Positions 12,324-24,713 of a DNA stretch of 64,000 nt are shown in pieces (positions within the stretch are counted from its first letter, which is position 1; every line of letters begins with the position of its first letter). This DNA is from Rhizopus arrhizus (lineage: Eukaryota; Mucoromycota; Mucoromycetes; Mucorales; Rhizopodaceae). The stretch is taken from positions 1,808,001 to 1,872,000 of the forward strand of contig JAKZZE010000009.1 of the NCBI GenBank assembly GCA_024220505.1, read 5' to 3'. Below the pieces are notes generated by a model that saw only the letters and a program-made list of their open reading frames with translations, was not told where the DNA came from and did no database searches. A program made the position numbers and the translations under genes.

Positions 12324-13129
12324 GATTAATAACACTATTTAATTAACATGTGTTAAATTTGAAAACTGTCCATGCACTTTCTCTTGAAGAAAAGAGAGAG
12401 AGAGAGGCTAGCCAATGAGAGGCCTCTCACTTTTGTAAATATTCAAATAAGAAGATTTTCAGGGTAATGTTCCTTCTAAAATTCTAAATGAATATTATAA
12501 GGTGGCTGTATTGCTTTTTGATCTGCACTTGAGATTGATTTTACCCAAGATCGTTGTACGTTGCAAAATAGAAATTTATGATCAAGTCTGTACTTGTTTT
12601 CTTAATGTGCTTATTCCAATCATATAGAATAGGTTGCGATTCACATCAAATAAGAAGAGGTTGAACCCAACAAGATGATTATCAATTTTTAATAACTAAA
12701 GAAAGTGATACAATACAACATGTATAAAGCTCATAAACAAGTATGGCTGAATGTCTTTCGTTATCTGAAAGGCTCTAGTACAAAACAGTTTCTTATTTAT
12801 GTCATGCTCATGTGAAATAGTAATAAAAGCCTATCGTCTTTGTGATCCTGGACTTTCTGGGACAGTCTTGGCGGGAAATTCCCCCTTCTCCTTTCTCCTT
12901 TTTTTTTTTTTTCTCAGGGAGAAAATGATGGTAATACGAATATGTAAATCTGCATAATACAAATTTGTTTCCCTCCCTTTCAATGTCAGATGTATAGATA
13001 GTATCATGAAGCAGCTCATTTTTTATAAAAATTACACTTCTTTGAATATTATAATTTGATTTTTATGAATAAATCAATGATTTTCTTGAATAGAAAAAAG
13101 AATGGTATTATTTATTATGCTGTACATAT
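11133..13129. other. Intergenic region with poly-A tract and a palindrome
   Basis: About 2 kb lie between the MIT-like gene (transcribed left from 11132) and the 3' end of the transporter. It contains a 35-nt A run at 12286-12320 and a GA repeat ending in the perfect 12-bp palindrome GAGAGGCCTCTC (12417-12428). A short plus-strand frame from 12112 encodes 47 aa with a Cys-rich end (CCSKHCQGCLRYC). It has no homologue I recognise and is not called as a gene. Other short frames here look random. Confidence 0.45.
12286..12320. repeat. 35-nt A homopolymer
   Basis: An uninterrupted run of A in the spacer downstream of the small Cys-rich frame. Similar runs occur at 43785-43822, 48766-48801 and (as T) 18489-18521. 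Confidence 0.95.
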
Positions 13130-15077
13130 TTAAGTTTTAAGAAAGAACTCATGAATCTCTTCCAGTGATTTTCCAGAAGTCTAATCAAAATTTGGTTAGT
13201 ATTTGTTTGAGAACATTTTCGATTTCATAAATAAAAACGCTTACTTCAGGCATCAGTCGGAATAACATTAACCATAACATAATGGATATCCCCGCGTAAA
13301 ACCAAAAAGTACCTGCAGCCGACATTGATTCTGTCATTGAAAGAAAAGATGTAGAAATGACCAAATTACAGATCCAATTGACGGCTGTAGCAATACCATT
13401 GGCTTTTCCACGTATTGAGGATGAAAACATCTCAGATTGCACTAACCAAGGGATATATCCAAGTCCTAAAGCATAACTACCCACATAGACAATCAAAAAG
13501 GTCAAAAGTACACCAGTGATAGCCCGGTCTCTGTCTCCATAATAACACCCGGTATTGGTTTGTAAAATGTCGGATGGATCTGTTTCTTGAAGCATAACAC
13601 ATTGATTGCTCGAGATGGACCAACCACAGCGATCGTCCAGTACACATCGTGCACAATTGCCTGAATAAAGCCCACAAGTATCTTGTTGTGTAACGAATCC
13701 TTGTTGGCCGGCAAATGAAGCACCCAAGGCAATCAAGCCTCCGATGGTGCACAACATAGTGATCAACAGCATCTTGCGTCGACCGAATCGATCAATGATA
13801 AAAACAGCAATGAAAGTAAAAACCATGTTGGCAGCAGCAACGATAATAGCCACGGCTGTAGAACCTTGACTACTTCTGAATCCAGCCATTTGTAATATTG
13901 TAGCTGCATAATACATTGCTGCATTAAAACCACACAGTTGCTGAGCCGCTTGAAGTAAGCAAGCAATGATCAGTGGCATATAATTATCTCGATGTAAAAA
14001 GTCTTTGAAGGAGCCTGAGCGGCAAGCATGAACGTCATCGTCAATTAGTTTGATTTCTCTTTCAATAAAAGTATCTGTGACACTATTGCCATATATTTTA
14101 CGAATCGCCCTTTTAGCTTCACTCATCTTGCCTATCGCAATCAATCTACGTGGTGATTCAGGAAGGAAAGGCATAATAAGAAATTGGAATAGAGCAGGGA
14201 TCCCAGCGATACCAAACATGTAACGCCAACCATCCGTCACGTTAGAGAAAGCAATGTTCATAACATAAGCAATCACTTGACCAAAGGTAAGAACTAGCGT
14301 GTTGAGAGTATTCAGACGACCTCGAATATGTTTGGGTGAAAGCTCACCTTGGAAAGATAGAGTTTAATCACATGGTTGCTACATTTCTATTGGTCCCACT
14401 TACTAACATAAACAGGAACAATCATAGAAGCAATACCAACAGCAAGACCTACAACTATTCTTCCTAGTAAAAGGACACCAAATGTCCTTGAAAGTGCCAT
14501 AATAAGTGCACCAGCAATAAATATAAGTGATGATACAATGACAAGGATCTAAAAATTAGTTGAGTTTTCCTTGGTTGAGCTGAGTTTGAACGTTACACAA
14601 ACCTTTCTACCGAATCTGTCTGTTAACTGCATTACAGAAAATCAAGGGAAAAAATATGAATCAGTTGATGGAGTGTAACGAAATAACGTTTACATGGGAA
14701 AAAATAAATTTAATTTATAACTTACCAGACCAGCAAAGAAGCCACCAAAGATGGCACCAAATGTAGTTGCTCCAACAACAAGTTCTTTCTGAACACTATT
14801 CATTTGAAATTCCTCTTGAATAAGAATTAAGGCACCAGAAATTACTAGAAAAAAAAATTGAATTTTCTGTCAAATAGAATTCTTGATTGATCCTTATACC
14901 TCCAGTATCATAGCCAAACAAGAATCCACCTACACAGACACAGATAACGAGCATATATACAAATAAAGTAGCCTTTGCTTCATTTCCTGACTCATCCGAG
15001 TTCTCTTCATGCGGGTCATATATTTCTTCGTTAGGATCTAATGATTTCTTTAGATATTCTGCCTTCTTTTGTTCCAT
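13130..15077 (-). CDS. Inositol/sugar MFS transporter with a cysteine-rich loop
   Basis: Six exons (14900-15077, 14726-14844, 14603-14626, 14404-14548, 13245-14347, 13130-13180) join in phase to give 539 aa. Motifs run in family order: GGFLFGYDTGVISGALI in TM1, the loop motif LTDRFGRK, LLGRIVVGLAVG, PVYVSELSP, LPESPRR, then IDRFGRR and GLGYIPWLVQSEMF. The ending is PETSGKSLEEIHEF, the PETKG motif with Ser for Lys. A cysteine-rich insertion between TM9 and TM10 (CGLYSGNCARCVLDDRCGWS) is typical of proton/myo-inositol transporters (plant INT, animal HMIT). Plasma-membrane inositol uptake is therefore the best guess; another polyol or hexose is possible. The 24-nt third exon is unusually short but encodes exactly the LTDRFGRK loop. 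Confidence 0.92.
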
Positions 15078-16629
15078 TGTTTTCTATATTTAGTCATATT
15101 AGTCAATTGAAAACAAAGGAATTAATAGACGCGTTACTTGTTTTATAAATAAATATGTAAATACTTTAAGGGGGGAAAAAAGAAAGAAGTTTCCATCTGC
15201 TTCTTTCACACACCCTTTTATAATCTTTAATTTCTTGTCTTTGCTACTTGTCCGAACCGGACCTCAGTACTCTCTCTCTTTTCGTTGTTCTTCCCAATAG
15301 ACCCGTCTTTTCTGTACAAAATACCATAGTTGGATTTTTTTTGTCGTCGTTTTAAAGTATATATCGAATTTTTAAGATTGGTAGGCTTCTTTTTTTTTTG
15401 TAAATGGTGTTTTTATTTAGGTGCTGCACTTTTGACTGATAAGAAAAAATGGAAAAGAAAATGCATGTAATAATAAATAAGATTAGATACTCTGCTCTAC
15501 GATGTTTGTACGGCAACAGGCGTTCCTTTTTAATTTATCCATCGCATTTACAGTATTTCCATTTATGTCACACATCATTTTGCTAAATTAAAAAAGTAAA
15601 TGAAACATAGTAAAACAAAGAAGTATGGCTTAATACTATATTTAAAATTCAATTAGTGTTATATTATCGCAAGACTGACAAAAGAATAAAATTAAAGCTC
15701 CAGTCGTCTGCTATATTATTTGAGCTATTGAAAGAATCCATTTGACAAGTAAAGCCTTATTGGCTTTAAATGAAAAAGGAGCAAGCTTGATCAATCTTAT
15801 AGCTATGATTTAACGACTTGAAAGAAATTCTGCGTTTAACTACTGTATTTTGTTTTTCCAACAATATTATATCATTTGGAAATTCCTACATTGATTTTTG
15901 ATGAATTATAAAATATCTAATATAGGCAATTTGTCTAAAGAAATCAGGTCATCATCGCTTAGTTTTCTTGAATATCATGCTATTCATCAATATCTGTTAA
16001 TGTATAATGTTTCATTCGATATTGATAACTAAACAAGATCCTGAAAAACCTTGAATATAGGAAATCATATTTCTAGAAACAAAAGCATCACAACAAGTTT
16101 CCTTGTTGATTTAAGCATTTCTAAAATTTTACTTATTTTTCTCAATTCTCTCGCTTGAATAACGTTTGCAATTGAAGAGAAACAAGCAGAAATTCAAAGT
16201 CGGTAGAAATGCTTGGGGGAGGACCTAGAGCAAGTTATAAGCATATTTTTGTTATCTGCATCTTATCCTTAGTGATAAACAACTAGACATACTCCTTGTA
16301 CTTTTAACTTGGCCTTAAATGTTTAAAACAATGACTGATTTTACCTATCATACTTTACAGTCTATAATATAGATCTAAATAATATCACCCAAGACATTAA
16401 TTTTCACGTTTATAGGTGGCTTTACACAATATGCTGTCTACCATAGTTTATCGTAGATTGTACTTTTTTTTTTAAAAAAAAAATAACTTAACATAATTAA
16501 TTCTACTCATTCTTTTTGAGTTGCTGAATAATAAGCATGTATGTATTGTATATATAAAAACTCTATTTATCTTTACATTTAATTTTTTATAAGAAAAAAA
16601 TTATATCATCTATCTACTATATAATCATT
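15078..16629. other. Intergenic region, nothing recognised
   Basis: About 1.55 kb between the transporter start (transcribed left) and the 3' end of the G-beta gene. It is A/T-rich, with pyrimidine-rich stretches near 15200-15300 that may belong to the transporter promoter and a T10/A10 hairpin-like block near 16466-16485. No open frame with coding character was seen. Confidence 0.4.
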
Positions 16630-17796
16630 CTATGCCCACACCTTCAATAGGTTATCCCAACTTCCTGTACACAATGATATACCATCAGGTGAAATGTCTA
16701 GGCAGGAAACACGGTTTTCATGTGCATTTAAGATACCAACACGCTCGGCTCGAAGGGTGTCCCAAATATAACAATGATAATCATCATAACCACCAAATAA
16801 AAGTCTACCAGAGATGGAGAAATCAAGAGATGTGACTCCACTGAATACTTGGTCATCCGTAAATATATTAAGTTCTCTATCTGCACGAAGATCAAATAAA
16901 CGACAGCTGGCATCGTCCGATCCCGTACCAATAGCATTTCCATTAGGAAAGAATTGAACAGCGTTAATGTCTGATTCGTGTCCACTGAATGATTGAACGC
17001 ATCTTTTGTTTCGTATATCCCATATTTTAGCTGTCGCATCACAAGCACCAGAAGCAAATATGTTTGGATTCGTAGATGAGACAGAAATACTATTTTTGAG
17101 GGGGGAAAAATGTCAATTACACTTTCTTTTACATAAACGCTTTTATTATATATCTTTATATACTTCATAACATCGCCTGTATGATCTGTAAATTCTTCCA
17201 ACTTAATACCTCTATCAATATCCCAAAGTATGCAACTGGTATCTCCACTTGAAGTCAATATTTGGTGATCATTTAAGAATTTGCAGCAGCTTAGATAGCC
17301 TGTGTGCCCAGCTAGCTCCTTTATAGGCTTTGTAGGTGATTTTAGACTAAAGATTGAACATGTATTATCCAATCCACCTGAAGCCACATAACCTCCACTA
17401 GGCGCATAAGCACAAGTCATGACCCAGGATGATTTTAAGGGTATTGCATGTAACTTGTTTGTCGTATAAGCGTTCCATATTAACAGCTTACCATCTTGTG
17501 AAGCAGACACAATATGCTTTTTATCTGTTGACCACTCTAACGCATATACCTTGGCCAAGTGTCCCTTTAATATCCGACGGGCCTTCATTGTCAACCTGGG
17601 TAGTCTATCTACCTTTTGTGCAACCTGTATCACTATAGGAACAAAGTATAAGCACATTGAAGGAAATGAAAAGATAGTTACAAGTTGTATCAGCTAATTG
17701 ATCCCGTTTTTGTTTGATCTTCTCCTTTAATTGTTCTGCATCTTTTCTTGCTGCTACTATTCTTTCTGAAACTTCATTATTTGGAATGTTGTTCAT
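16630..17796 (-). CDS. Heterotrimeric G-protein beta subunit
   Basis: Three exons (17682-17796, 17164-17632, 16630-17089) join in phase to give 347 aa, the normal G-beta size. The N-terminal ~45 residues form the coiled coil that pairs with G-gamma ([20 protein letters not shown]). Seven WD40 blades follow. Near-invariant G-beta strings are present: [84 protein letters not shown] and [16 protein letters not shown]. The protein ends [14 protein letters not shown], the canonical C-terminus. It acts at the plasma membrane with G-alpha and G-gamma in receptor signalling. Mucorales carry several G-beta paralogues; which this is cannot be told here. Confidence 0.96.
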
Positions 17797-18486
17797 TTCA
17801 ATATACCAAAATTTTCTGTCTTCAAAAAAAAAAAGGGAAAAATAATAGCATGAAAACAATGAACAGCATAAAATGAAGACGGAGAAATATTTTACCACCA
17901 TATTTGGTGTCTAGTTTAAAACAATATCAATGACAAAGAAATGTATTTATAATTATCTAAATGTCCATAATCAATAATATCAAAATAAAATATATTTTTA
18001 CCTAAAATACAAGGTACAACAGAAAAAAAAAAAAAAGCAAAGACTTAATGTGTCTTTTTAAAGTGTTGATTTTATTACGAATAATCTTCATATACTTGTT
18101 TATGATATCCTCTTTCTCAAATTTTAACCAATAAAAAATTCTTTTGCTTAAAAAATCCGGTTGCGTAGTATGCTTATTTTGTATGACCAAAGGTTTGATA
18201 TCATTGGCGGCTGTTGCTAAATGTCTCTGATTCCCTTGTGCATGACCTTTCTATTCCTTGTTTCAACATAAAGTTACACCTTTGTATCATTGGGTTTTCT
18301 TGACATACAAGCACTTGTAAGATATTAGAGATGTAGTTATAGGGTCTTTGATTAAAGTTTTGAGTAAATATCTTTTTTAAAGCCACAGATCATATCAACA
18401 GCGAGTCACGACGGGCATTTTAATCAATACGGTTCTGTGTTTGGTGTCTAATGGGCGTAATTTTTTGGGTGTTAATCATAAACTTT

Positions 18487-18525
<39 letters not shown>

Positions 18526-18539
18526 AAAAATCATTGATA
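17797..18539. promoter_or_regulatory. Divergent promoter region, G-beta / SUMO ligase
   Basis: A 743-bp spacer lies between two head-to-head genes. It holds a T tract of about 33 nt (18489-18521) just ahead of the SUMO ligase ATG at 18540. Two minus-strand frames of about 61 codons (18002-18190, 18201-18386) have no recognisable domain and are not called. Confidence 0.4.
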
Positions 18540-20554
18540 ATGGACACTCAAGAGCAGGCAAGATATACTCAAATTTCTTTATTATTGCATCGTCTTATTT
18601 CTTACTATTGTTTTGTAGCTTAGAAACATTCGAAATGATCTTAGAAATGCTACACTTAAAGAGTTAACAGATTGCTTAAGATCTATCAATGAAAACTTGC
18701 GAGGCCAAGCTAAACTTATTCTCAGTGGAAGAAAGGAAGAGGTGATAGATAGACTGGCCAATTTCACTGTGAGTCTTATAGCCAACAATAAAAGATCATC
18801 CGTAGCTGCTATTGTTGCTATTGTTAACAACAAAGCTTCCAGAAGGTATTTTGTAAAGCTGTATATTAAAAAGAGCATGATAATAACAAACTGTGTTAAA
18901 GGCTTCAGTGGGGTTTTGAAAATGATACAATTATAATCAATAACAGATTTTCACGATCTGCAACAGTAAAAATGCCAATCCAAGAACCTGTTACTGCAAT
19001 TTCTCAAAATTACGACGAAGCACAATTCAAATGCAACTCATTCTTTGAACCGGTCTCGAGAATTACAAATATCCAATTAGCACCAGGTAAATAGGGGGTT
19101 AAAAGCCGACTTTCTTTTCTGGCTGAATCGTTCTAACAACAGCATGTATATTTTGTCTAGCATCATATGAACGTATGTCAAAATTCTTTCATTTTACTTT
19201 AAGCAGCGAACACCACAAGTTACTTGCTACACCCAATGGCTCTGATGATCAACCTGTTTATCAGATAAGATTTTTTTGCTCTAAATTAAACAATGCCACT
19301 TCAGTAAAAGATATGTTGATTGAATTCCCGAGCGCTTGTGAAATTCGAGTGAATGGCAACGTGATTGGAGGAGCTGTAAGGAAAAGGAGAGACAGGGATT
19401 ACGTTTTATTATTGCGCTTCCTCTGATATGTATCTTTATAGAGTTTACGAGGGATAAAAAATAGGCCAGGAACAGTCAATCCACCAGATCTTACAGTCAT
19501 GACAAAGAAGCAGTCGTTTAACAATGTAGAGTTAGTTTATTATAATACAGATTCACCGTACATTGCAGGAATATATATTGTGAGAAGAATACCAATACCA
19601 ACATTAATCAATACAATGAAAGAAAGGCGGATACCAAAAGAGACAACATTAAAAAAACGTGAGTTGGAATAGAAAATGAAAAAGAGAAAGATGCTAATAT
19701 TTTTCTAGTACAAGAAAAGCAAGAAGAGGATGATATCGTTTTAGAATCAGAAACACTTTCTATGAAGTGTCCTGTAAGTCTACAAAGGTTCATATGTAAA
19801 AACAGTATATTAACGCTCTCTTGAAAAGCTTGCATTTGTACGTATTGTGACGCCTATCCGATCTATTCACTGCAGCCATCTTCAGTGTTTTGATGCAAAC
19901 ACATTCTTGGTAATGAATGAACAAACACCTACCTGGTCATGTCCTGTGTGCTATAAAAAGATAGATAGTTGTGACGATCTGGTGCTAGATGGCTACTTTT
20001 TAGAAATTCTGAATGATACACCGAGTCATATTGATTCTGTCAAGGTTGAAACAGATGGACAGATTACCCTTATAAACGAAAGCTCGTCTCCGGGAGATGA
20101 GTCCGATATAGAAGAGGAAGTGCCCAAGAATAAAGAAGAAACAGTAGTTGAACTACTGGATGATGATGATAATAATAATAGTATACCCAACAATAAAAAT
20201 TTACTCAAACGATCAAGGGAGGATGACAATTCAATTTTAACAAATGACGATATTCAACCACAACAAAACTATGTAAAGAAACAAAGACAAGATGTTATTG
20301 ATTTAACGTTAAGTAGCGATGATGAAGACGAATCAGAAAGGTGAAACAATATATACAATAGAAATGCTAAAGTAAAAAACTAAACCTTATTTTCCTTTCC
20401 CACTTACAGTCCACCTTTACTCAATCAGCCTGTAATTACACATCAACCGTTTTCGAGTGGTGAAAATCAAAGTATTTTATCGCCCACTAATAGTTCTTTA
20501 TATACAAATCTTTCTTCTCTATCAAATATACATGCTTTTTCATCACAATCATAA
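18540..20554 (+). CDS. SIZ1: SIZ/PIAS-type E3 SUMO-protein ligase
   Basis: Eight exons (18540-18557, 18619-18845, 18902-19086, 19161-19375, 19442-19658, 19709-19773, 19829-20340, 20410-20554) join in phase to give 527 aa. The first intron appears to be GC-AG. An N-terminal SAP-like helix pair includes LRGQAKLILSGRKEEVIDRL. A PINIT domain follows (FFEPVSRITNIQLAP, then CEIRVNGNVIGG and SLRGIKNRPGTVNPPDLT). Next is an SP-RING with MKCPLAFVRIVTPIRSIHCSH, CFDANTFLVMN, then PTWSCPVCYK. The C-terminal tail carries two likely SUMO-interacting motifs, VVELLDDDDN and VIDLTLSSDDED. The protein transfers SUMO from Ubc9 to nuclear targets. It is shorter than yeast Siz1 (~900 aa), closer in size to S. pombe Pli1. 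Two in-frame acceptors 18 nt apart exist before exon 4, so that junction could vary. Confidence 0.94.
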
Positions 20555-21090
20555 TAAAATTCTTGCTATTTTCCAGTTAGATAGAATGTTATGTAAAACA
20601 CTGCTCTTCTTTAAATTGGAAATTGATATGTAGAATATTAATCTTGAAGAGAATGAAGAAATGAAGGAATAACAATGTATTCTACTACTTTTTTTTCAGC
20701 AATTTTTCACTGTACTTTGCCTTCAGATCATATCCTTATTATTAAAGGCAGAGTCCATGCCTCTTGTAGTTGTATGATCATATAAATCCTCGATTTAGAA
20801 GTGCTCACTTCATTTTTTTTTTTTTCTTGCAATAAATCTTTTGACACTCAACAATTCTTAATATGAGCAATGATTTGGACGTTTTAAATTGCTTATTTAC
20901 CGCATATTGATCTTAGCATTCAGCTTTTCAATGTAGTTTCGGTTTTTTCAATAGACGTCATACTCAGTGATTATGAATGAAGCATAAAAAAGTGAAAAAT
21001 AAAATCAAATAATCATGATATACTACGTATATGCCCAACTTGCTCGAAAGAGCATTCTTGATTTATTCCACATGTTAAAAAATCAAGAAT
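20555..21090. terminator. Convergent 3' regions of SUMO ligase and eL36
   Basis: A 536-bp A/T-rich spacer between convergent genes. It contains several AATAAA-like signals (for example gcaataaatc near 20830). No coding potential was recognised. Confidence 0.4.
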
Positions 21091-21686
21091 TTAGTGACGA
21101 CGAGAAGCAGCAATAACACCTTGAAGTTCTTCAATCTTCTTCTTGGCACGAACAAAAGTACCAAGCTATCATGATGTAAGTCATCATCATCATCCATATC
21201 CTTCTTTAATTCCTTACCTTGGACTTGCAAAGCTTCTTGGCACGCTTATCCTTGGAGTTCTTGATCAATTCCATAAGACGACGTTCATAAGGAGCATAAC
21301 CAGCAACTTCACGAACAATGGACTTTACGAAAGTGGTACGCTTGGAAGCAGCCTAAAAATGCTTTAATCAGTTCTTGTTTAAAAAAGATATAAAAAGGAA
21401 AAGTAGATGCTGAAAGGAAAAAAAAAAAAAAGAACATTGCTTTAAACTAATTCTAATTGTCGTTCAATTCGTATGAATGCTGCCCTCATTACATCAATGC
21501 ATGTTTCTTTTTCCATAATTCGTCCATTTTTTTTTTTTTTTCCTTTCCTTTCAATATCTATCTTCTTCCTTTTCATCCATCCATACATACACCAATTTTG
21601 TTAGAGGGCTTGGCCTTGAGTTCACGACGAGCGGTGATGTGACCCTTGTTGATACCAACAGCGATTCCAGACTTTGCAGCAACCAT
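21091..21686 (-). CDS. RPL36: 60S ribosomal protein eL36
   Basis: Three exons (21591-21686, 21218-21352, 21091-21165), all phase 0, give 101 aa. The sequence [20 protein letters not shown] at the start, then [36 protein letters not shown] and the ending [12 protein letters not shown] matches eL36 across its whole length. It is a structural protein of the large ribosomal subunit. The first intron (21353-21590, about 240 nt) is long for this genome, as is common for ribosomal protein genes; it may carry regulatory sequence. Codon use is strongly biased (GGT, AAG, CGT), as expected for a highly expressed gene. Confidence 0.97.
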
Positions 21687-22696
21687 TGTGATGTGTAATA
21701 AAAGAGGGAGGGTACTGGATGGTCTGCCTTGAGATACCTATTTTGTTTGGAGAAAATGGACGCCTTGTTCCGGTTTCTGCGCCATTTTAAATTTGTCCGG
21801 TCCGAGAAAGAGAGGCGATCAATAAGAAGGCTTCTCACCCAAAAGTTGTAAAGTAGTGTGGCATTTCGATGCAACATAAAAATAATAAACACTACAAGAT
21901 CAACCTGAACAATATACCTTGTGCTACTAATTTAATTTGAAATTGTTTGCAGTCATCTTTTCCTTTCTTAGAGATTAAAAAAGATCAATCGCTTCAGGAA
22001 AATACAAAATGAAATATGATAAAGTATGAAAGTGGAAAAACGGATATGATTGTTTAATTTAGCATACATGTATTGATTTCTTTATGATCCAAAAGATAAA
22101 ATTGGCTTAAAAATAAAACTAACTTGAGTAATTCTACAACTTTGTTCTAAAAAAAAAAAAAAAAAAAAAACTTATGATTGTTTTATTGTATAATTTGATT
22201 TTACTGATTATAATTGTACCTGTGGTTTGAGATATAACAAATGATAAGAGGAAATGATTATACAAGCATTCTTCAAACTCTCTTTTTCTCTTTCTCTCTG
22301 TCTCTCTCTCTTTCATAAATAGCATATTATATAAAGAAATGATGTTCGCAATGTGTCAAGTGTACATCACAACTATATTAGCTACTAATTATGAATGAAG
22401 CCAGAATACTTTATTGGCTGTTTTTATTGAATTACTTTTTATAGATAACCGGAGACTCAATTGTGTGTTTTTTTTTGTAATCGATTGTATGATCGGATAA
22501 GCGATTCATATCAGACTAGTACGAAAAAAGTTTAATATGAAAGGAGAGCAGTAATAAACAGTAAATGCTTGTACAAACAAGTACAGATAATATAAAGATG
22601 ATCACTTGTTCTTATTCATTTATCTTCAATCTTTATTTTCTTTTCAAAAGAAAAGAAAAAAAAAAAATAAAGGTCCAGACGCGAATAATTATATGT

Positions 22697-22738
22697 GTGT
22701 GTTGAAGTGTATGCGTGTGTGTGTGTGTGTGTGTGTAT
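22697..22738. repeat. (GT)n microsatellite
   Basis: Alternating GT repeats interrupted by 'gaagtgtatgc', about 120 bp upstream of the pyruvate kinase ATG. It is a simple repeat, possibly length-variable between strains. Confidence 0.85.
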
Positions 22739-22782
22739 GAAAGCAGGAGATTAAAACTGATTTGATTATAAAACCCCTACTG

Positions 22783-22790
22783 TATATAAA
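22783..22790 (+). promoter_or_regulatory. TATA box of pyruvate kinase
   Basis: TATATAAA lies 69 bp upstream of the pyruvate kinase ATG, a plausible spacing for a fungal housekeeping promoter. An ATG at 22794 follows so closely that it probably lies upstream of the transcription start. Confidence 0.55.
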
Positions 22791-22858
22791 AACATGCAAA
22801 ACTATTACATAATTCTTTTTTCTTTTCTTTTTCACTTTAAATTTTTTTTTCTTGAATT

Positions 22859-24452
22859 ATGTTTACCTCTGACAGACAAGCACAAAACGGCAACCAATTT
22901 CCCATGCAGTGGGTCGCTAATATGGATGTTGATGTTCAACCCAAGGCTGCTCGTAAAACTTCTATTATTTGTACTATTGGTCCCAAAACCAACAAAGTCG
23001 AAAGATTGGCTGAATTGATTGATGCTGGTATGAACATTGTTCGTATGAACTTTTCTCATGGTGATTATGAATACCACAAGTCTGTCCTTGACAATGCTCG
23101 TGCTGCTGCTGCTAGTAAGTCCCTTTATTTATTTATAAAAAATAGTATTAAACTTTTCTTGTCAAGGTCGTCCTGATAAGGTCATTGCTATTGCTCTCGA
23201 TACCAAGGGACCCGAGATTCGTACTGGCTTGATGGCCAACGATACTGAAGTACCTATCAGCAAAGGTCACGAAATGAATATTACCACAGATGAAAAATAC
23301 GCTACTGCTTGTGATGGAGAAAATATGTATGTGGATTACAAGAACTTGCCTCATGTTATTGATGTTGGAAAGTATATTTATGTCGATGACGGTGTTCTTT
23401 CTTTTGAAGTGATTGAAAAAGGAGAAGATTTTGTTCGTGTTCGTGCTCAAAACAACGGTAAACTTTGTTCTAAGAAGGGTGTCAATCTTCCCAAGACAGC
23501 TGTTGATCTTCCTGCTTTGTCTGAAAAGGATAAGAACGATCTTCGTTTTGGTGTTGAAAATGGTGTTGACATGATCTTTGCCTCATTCATTCGTCGTGCT
23601 CAAGATGTAAAGGATATCCGTCGTGTGTTGGGTGAAAAGGGAAAGAATGTGAAGATCATCTCCAAGATTGAAAACCATCAAGGTATCATGAACTTTGATG
23701 AAATCTTGGCTGAAACTGACGGTGTGATGATTGCTCGTGGTGATATGGGTATTGAAATTCCTTGTGAACGTGTGTTTGTTGCTCAAAAGATGATGACTGC
23801 CAAGTGTAACTTGGTCGGTAAGCCCGTTGCTTGTGCTACACAAATGCTTGAATCCATGACCTATAACCCTCGTCCTACTCGTGCTGAAGTCTCTGATGTT
23901 GCTAATGCTGTCTTGGATGGTGCTGATCTTGTCATGCTTTCTGGTGAGACTGCCAAGGGTTCTTATCCTATTGAAGCCGTTCAGACCATGGCCACCACTT
24001 GTGAGCTTGCTGAATCCGTCATCTGTTATAGTCCTCTCTTCAATCAACTTCGAAGCTTGACTCCCTGGCCAACTGATACTACCGAGACTGTTGCCTGTGC
24101 TGCTGTCTCTGCTGCTGCCGAACAAAATGCTGGTGCTATCCTTGTTCTTTCCAAATCTGGTCACTCTGCTCGTCTTGCTAGCAAATACAGACCTTCTCAA
24201 CCCATCATTCTCGTCACACGTGAAGAACAAACCGCTCGTCAATCTCACCTTCACCGTGGTGTGTTCCCCTTTGTTTACACTGACCCTGTTGCTGCCAAAT
24301 GGGATGAAGACGTCGAAAGTCGTATCAAGTGGGGCATTCAACAAGGAAAGAAAGCTAATCTCATTAAATCAAATGATCCTGTTGTCATTGTCCAAGGATG
24401 GAAGGGTGGCCTCGGTAACACCAACACTGTCCGTGTATTGATTGCTCCTTAA
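22859..24452 (+). CDS. PYK: Pyruvate kinase
   Basis: Two exons (22859-23114, 23167-24452) give 513 aa, the normal length. The intron is 52 nt. Signature blocks are complete: [44 protein letters not shown], the active-site signature [17 protein letters not shown] with its catalytic Lys-x-Glu, then [50 protein letters not shown], here shown as separate motifs [15 protein letters not shown] and [19 protein letters not shown]. It converts phosphoenolpyruvate and ADP to pyruvate and ATP in cytosolic glycolysis. Codon use is highly biased, so expression is probably high. A 253-codon antisense frame at 23583-24344 is a by-product of this bias. Confidence 0.98.
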
Positions 24453-24713
24453 AACATTGTAATTTCTTGTTAATCCATCAAACATTGTAAAATAAAAATA
24501 AAAAACCATTGCATTTTTTTTTAAAAAATAACCGTTTTTATCTTCTCCGAAATGTTTTGCATAAAAAAGTGTCATAATGTGACGGGTTTGGTCACACGTC
24601 TTTGTCATCCAACGCTTTCAAATTCTTCGTTTCTTTTTCTTGCTTTTTCTTTGTACTATTCTTCTCCCCCCTTTTTTTTTATATTTTTTCTTTCTTTCTT
24701 TTCTAAACAATCG

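Larger units (their letters stand above)
21687..22858. promoter_or_regulatory. Divergent upstream region of eL36 and pyruvate kinase
   Basis: A 1.17-kb spacer between two divergently transcribed, highly expressed genes. Pyrimidine runs (CTCTCTCTC near 22300), an A tract at about 22149-22169, a GT microsatellite at about 22697-22738 and a TATATAAA box at 22783-22790 are visible. No gene was recognised; the 113-codon minus-strand frame at 21551-21892 overlaps the first exon of eL36 in another frame. Confidence 0.5.

Noticed and set aside
23583..24344. 253-codon antisense open frame across pyruvate kinase
   Set aside because: It lies wholly opposite a confidently identified gene with strong codon bias, which suppresses stops on the other strand; no domain is visible.
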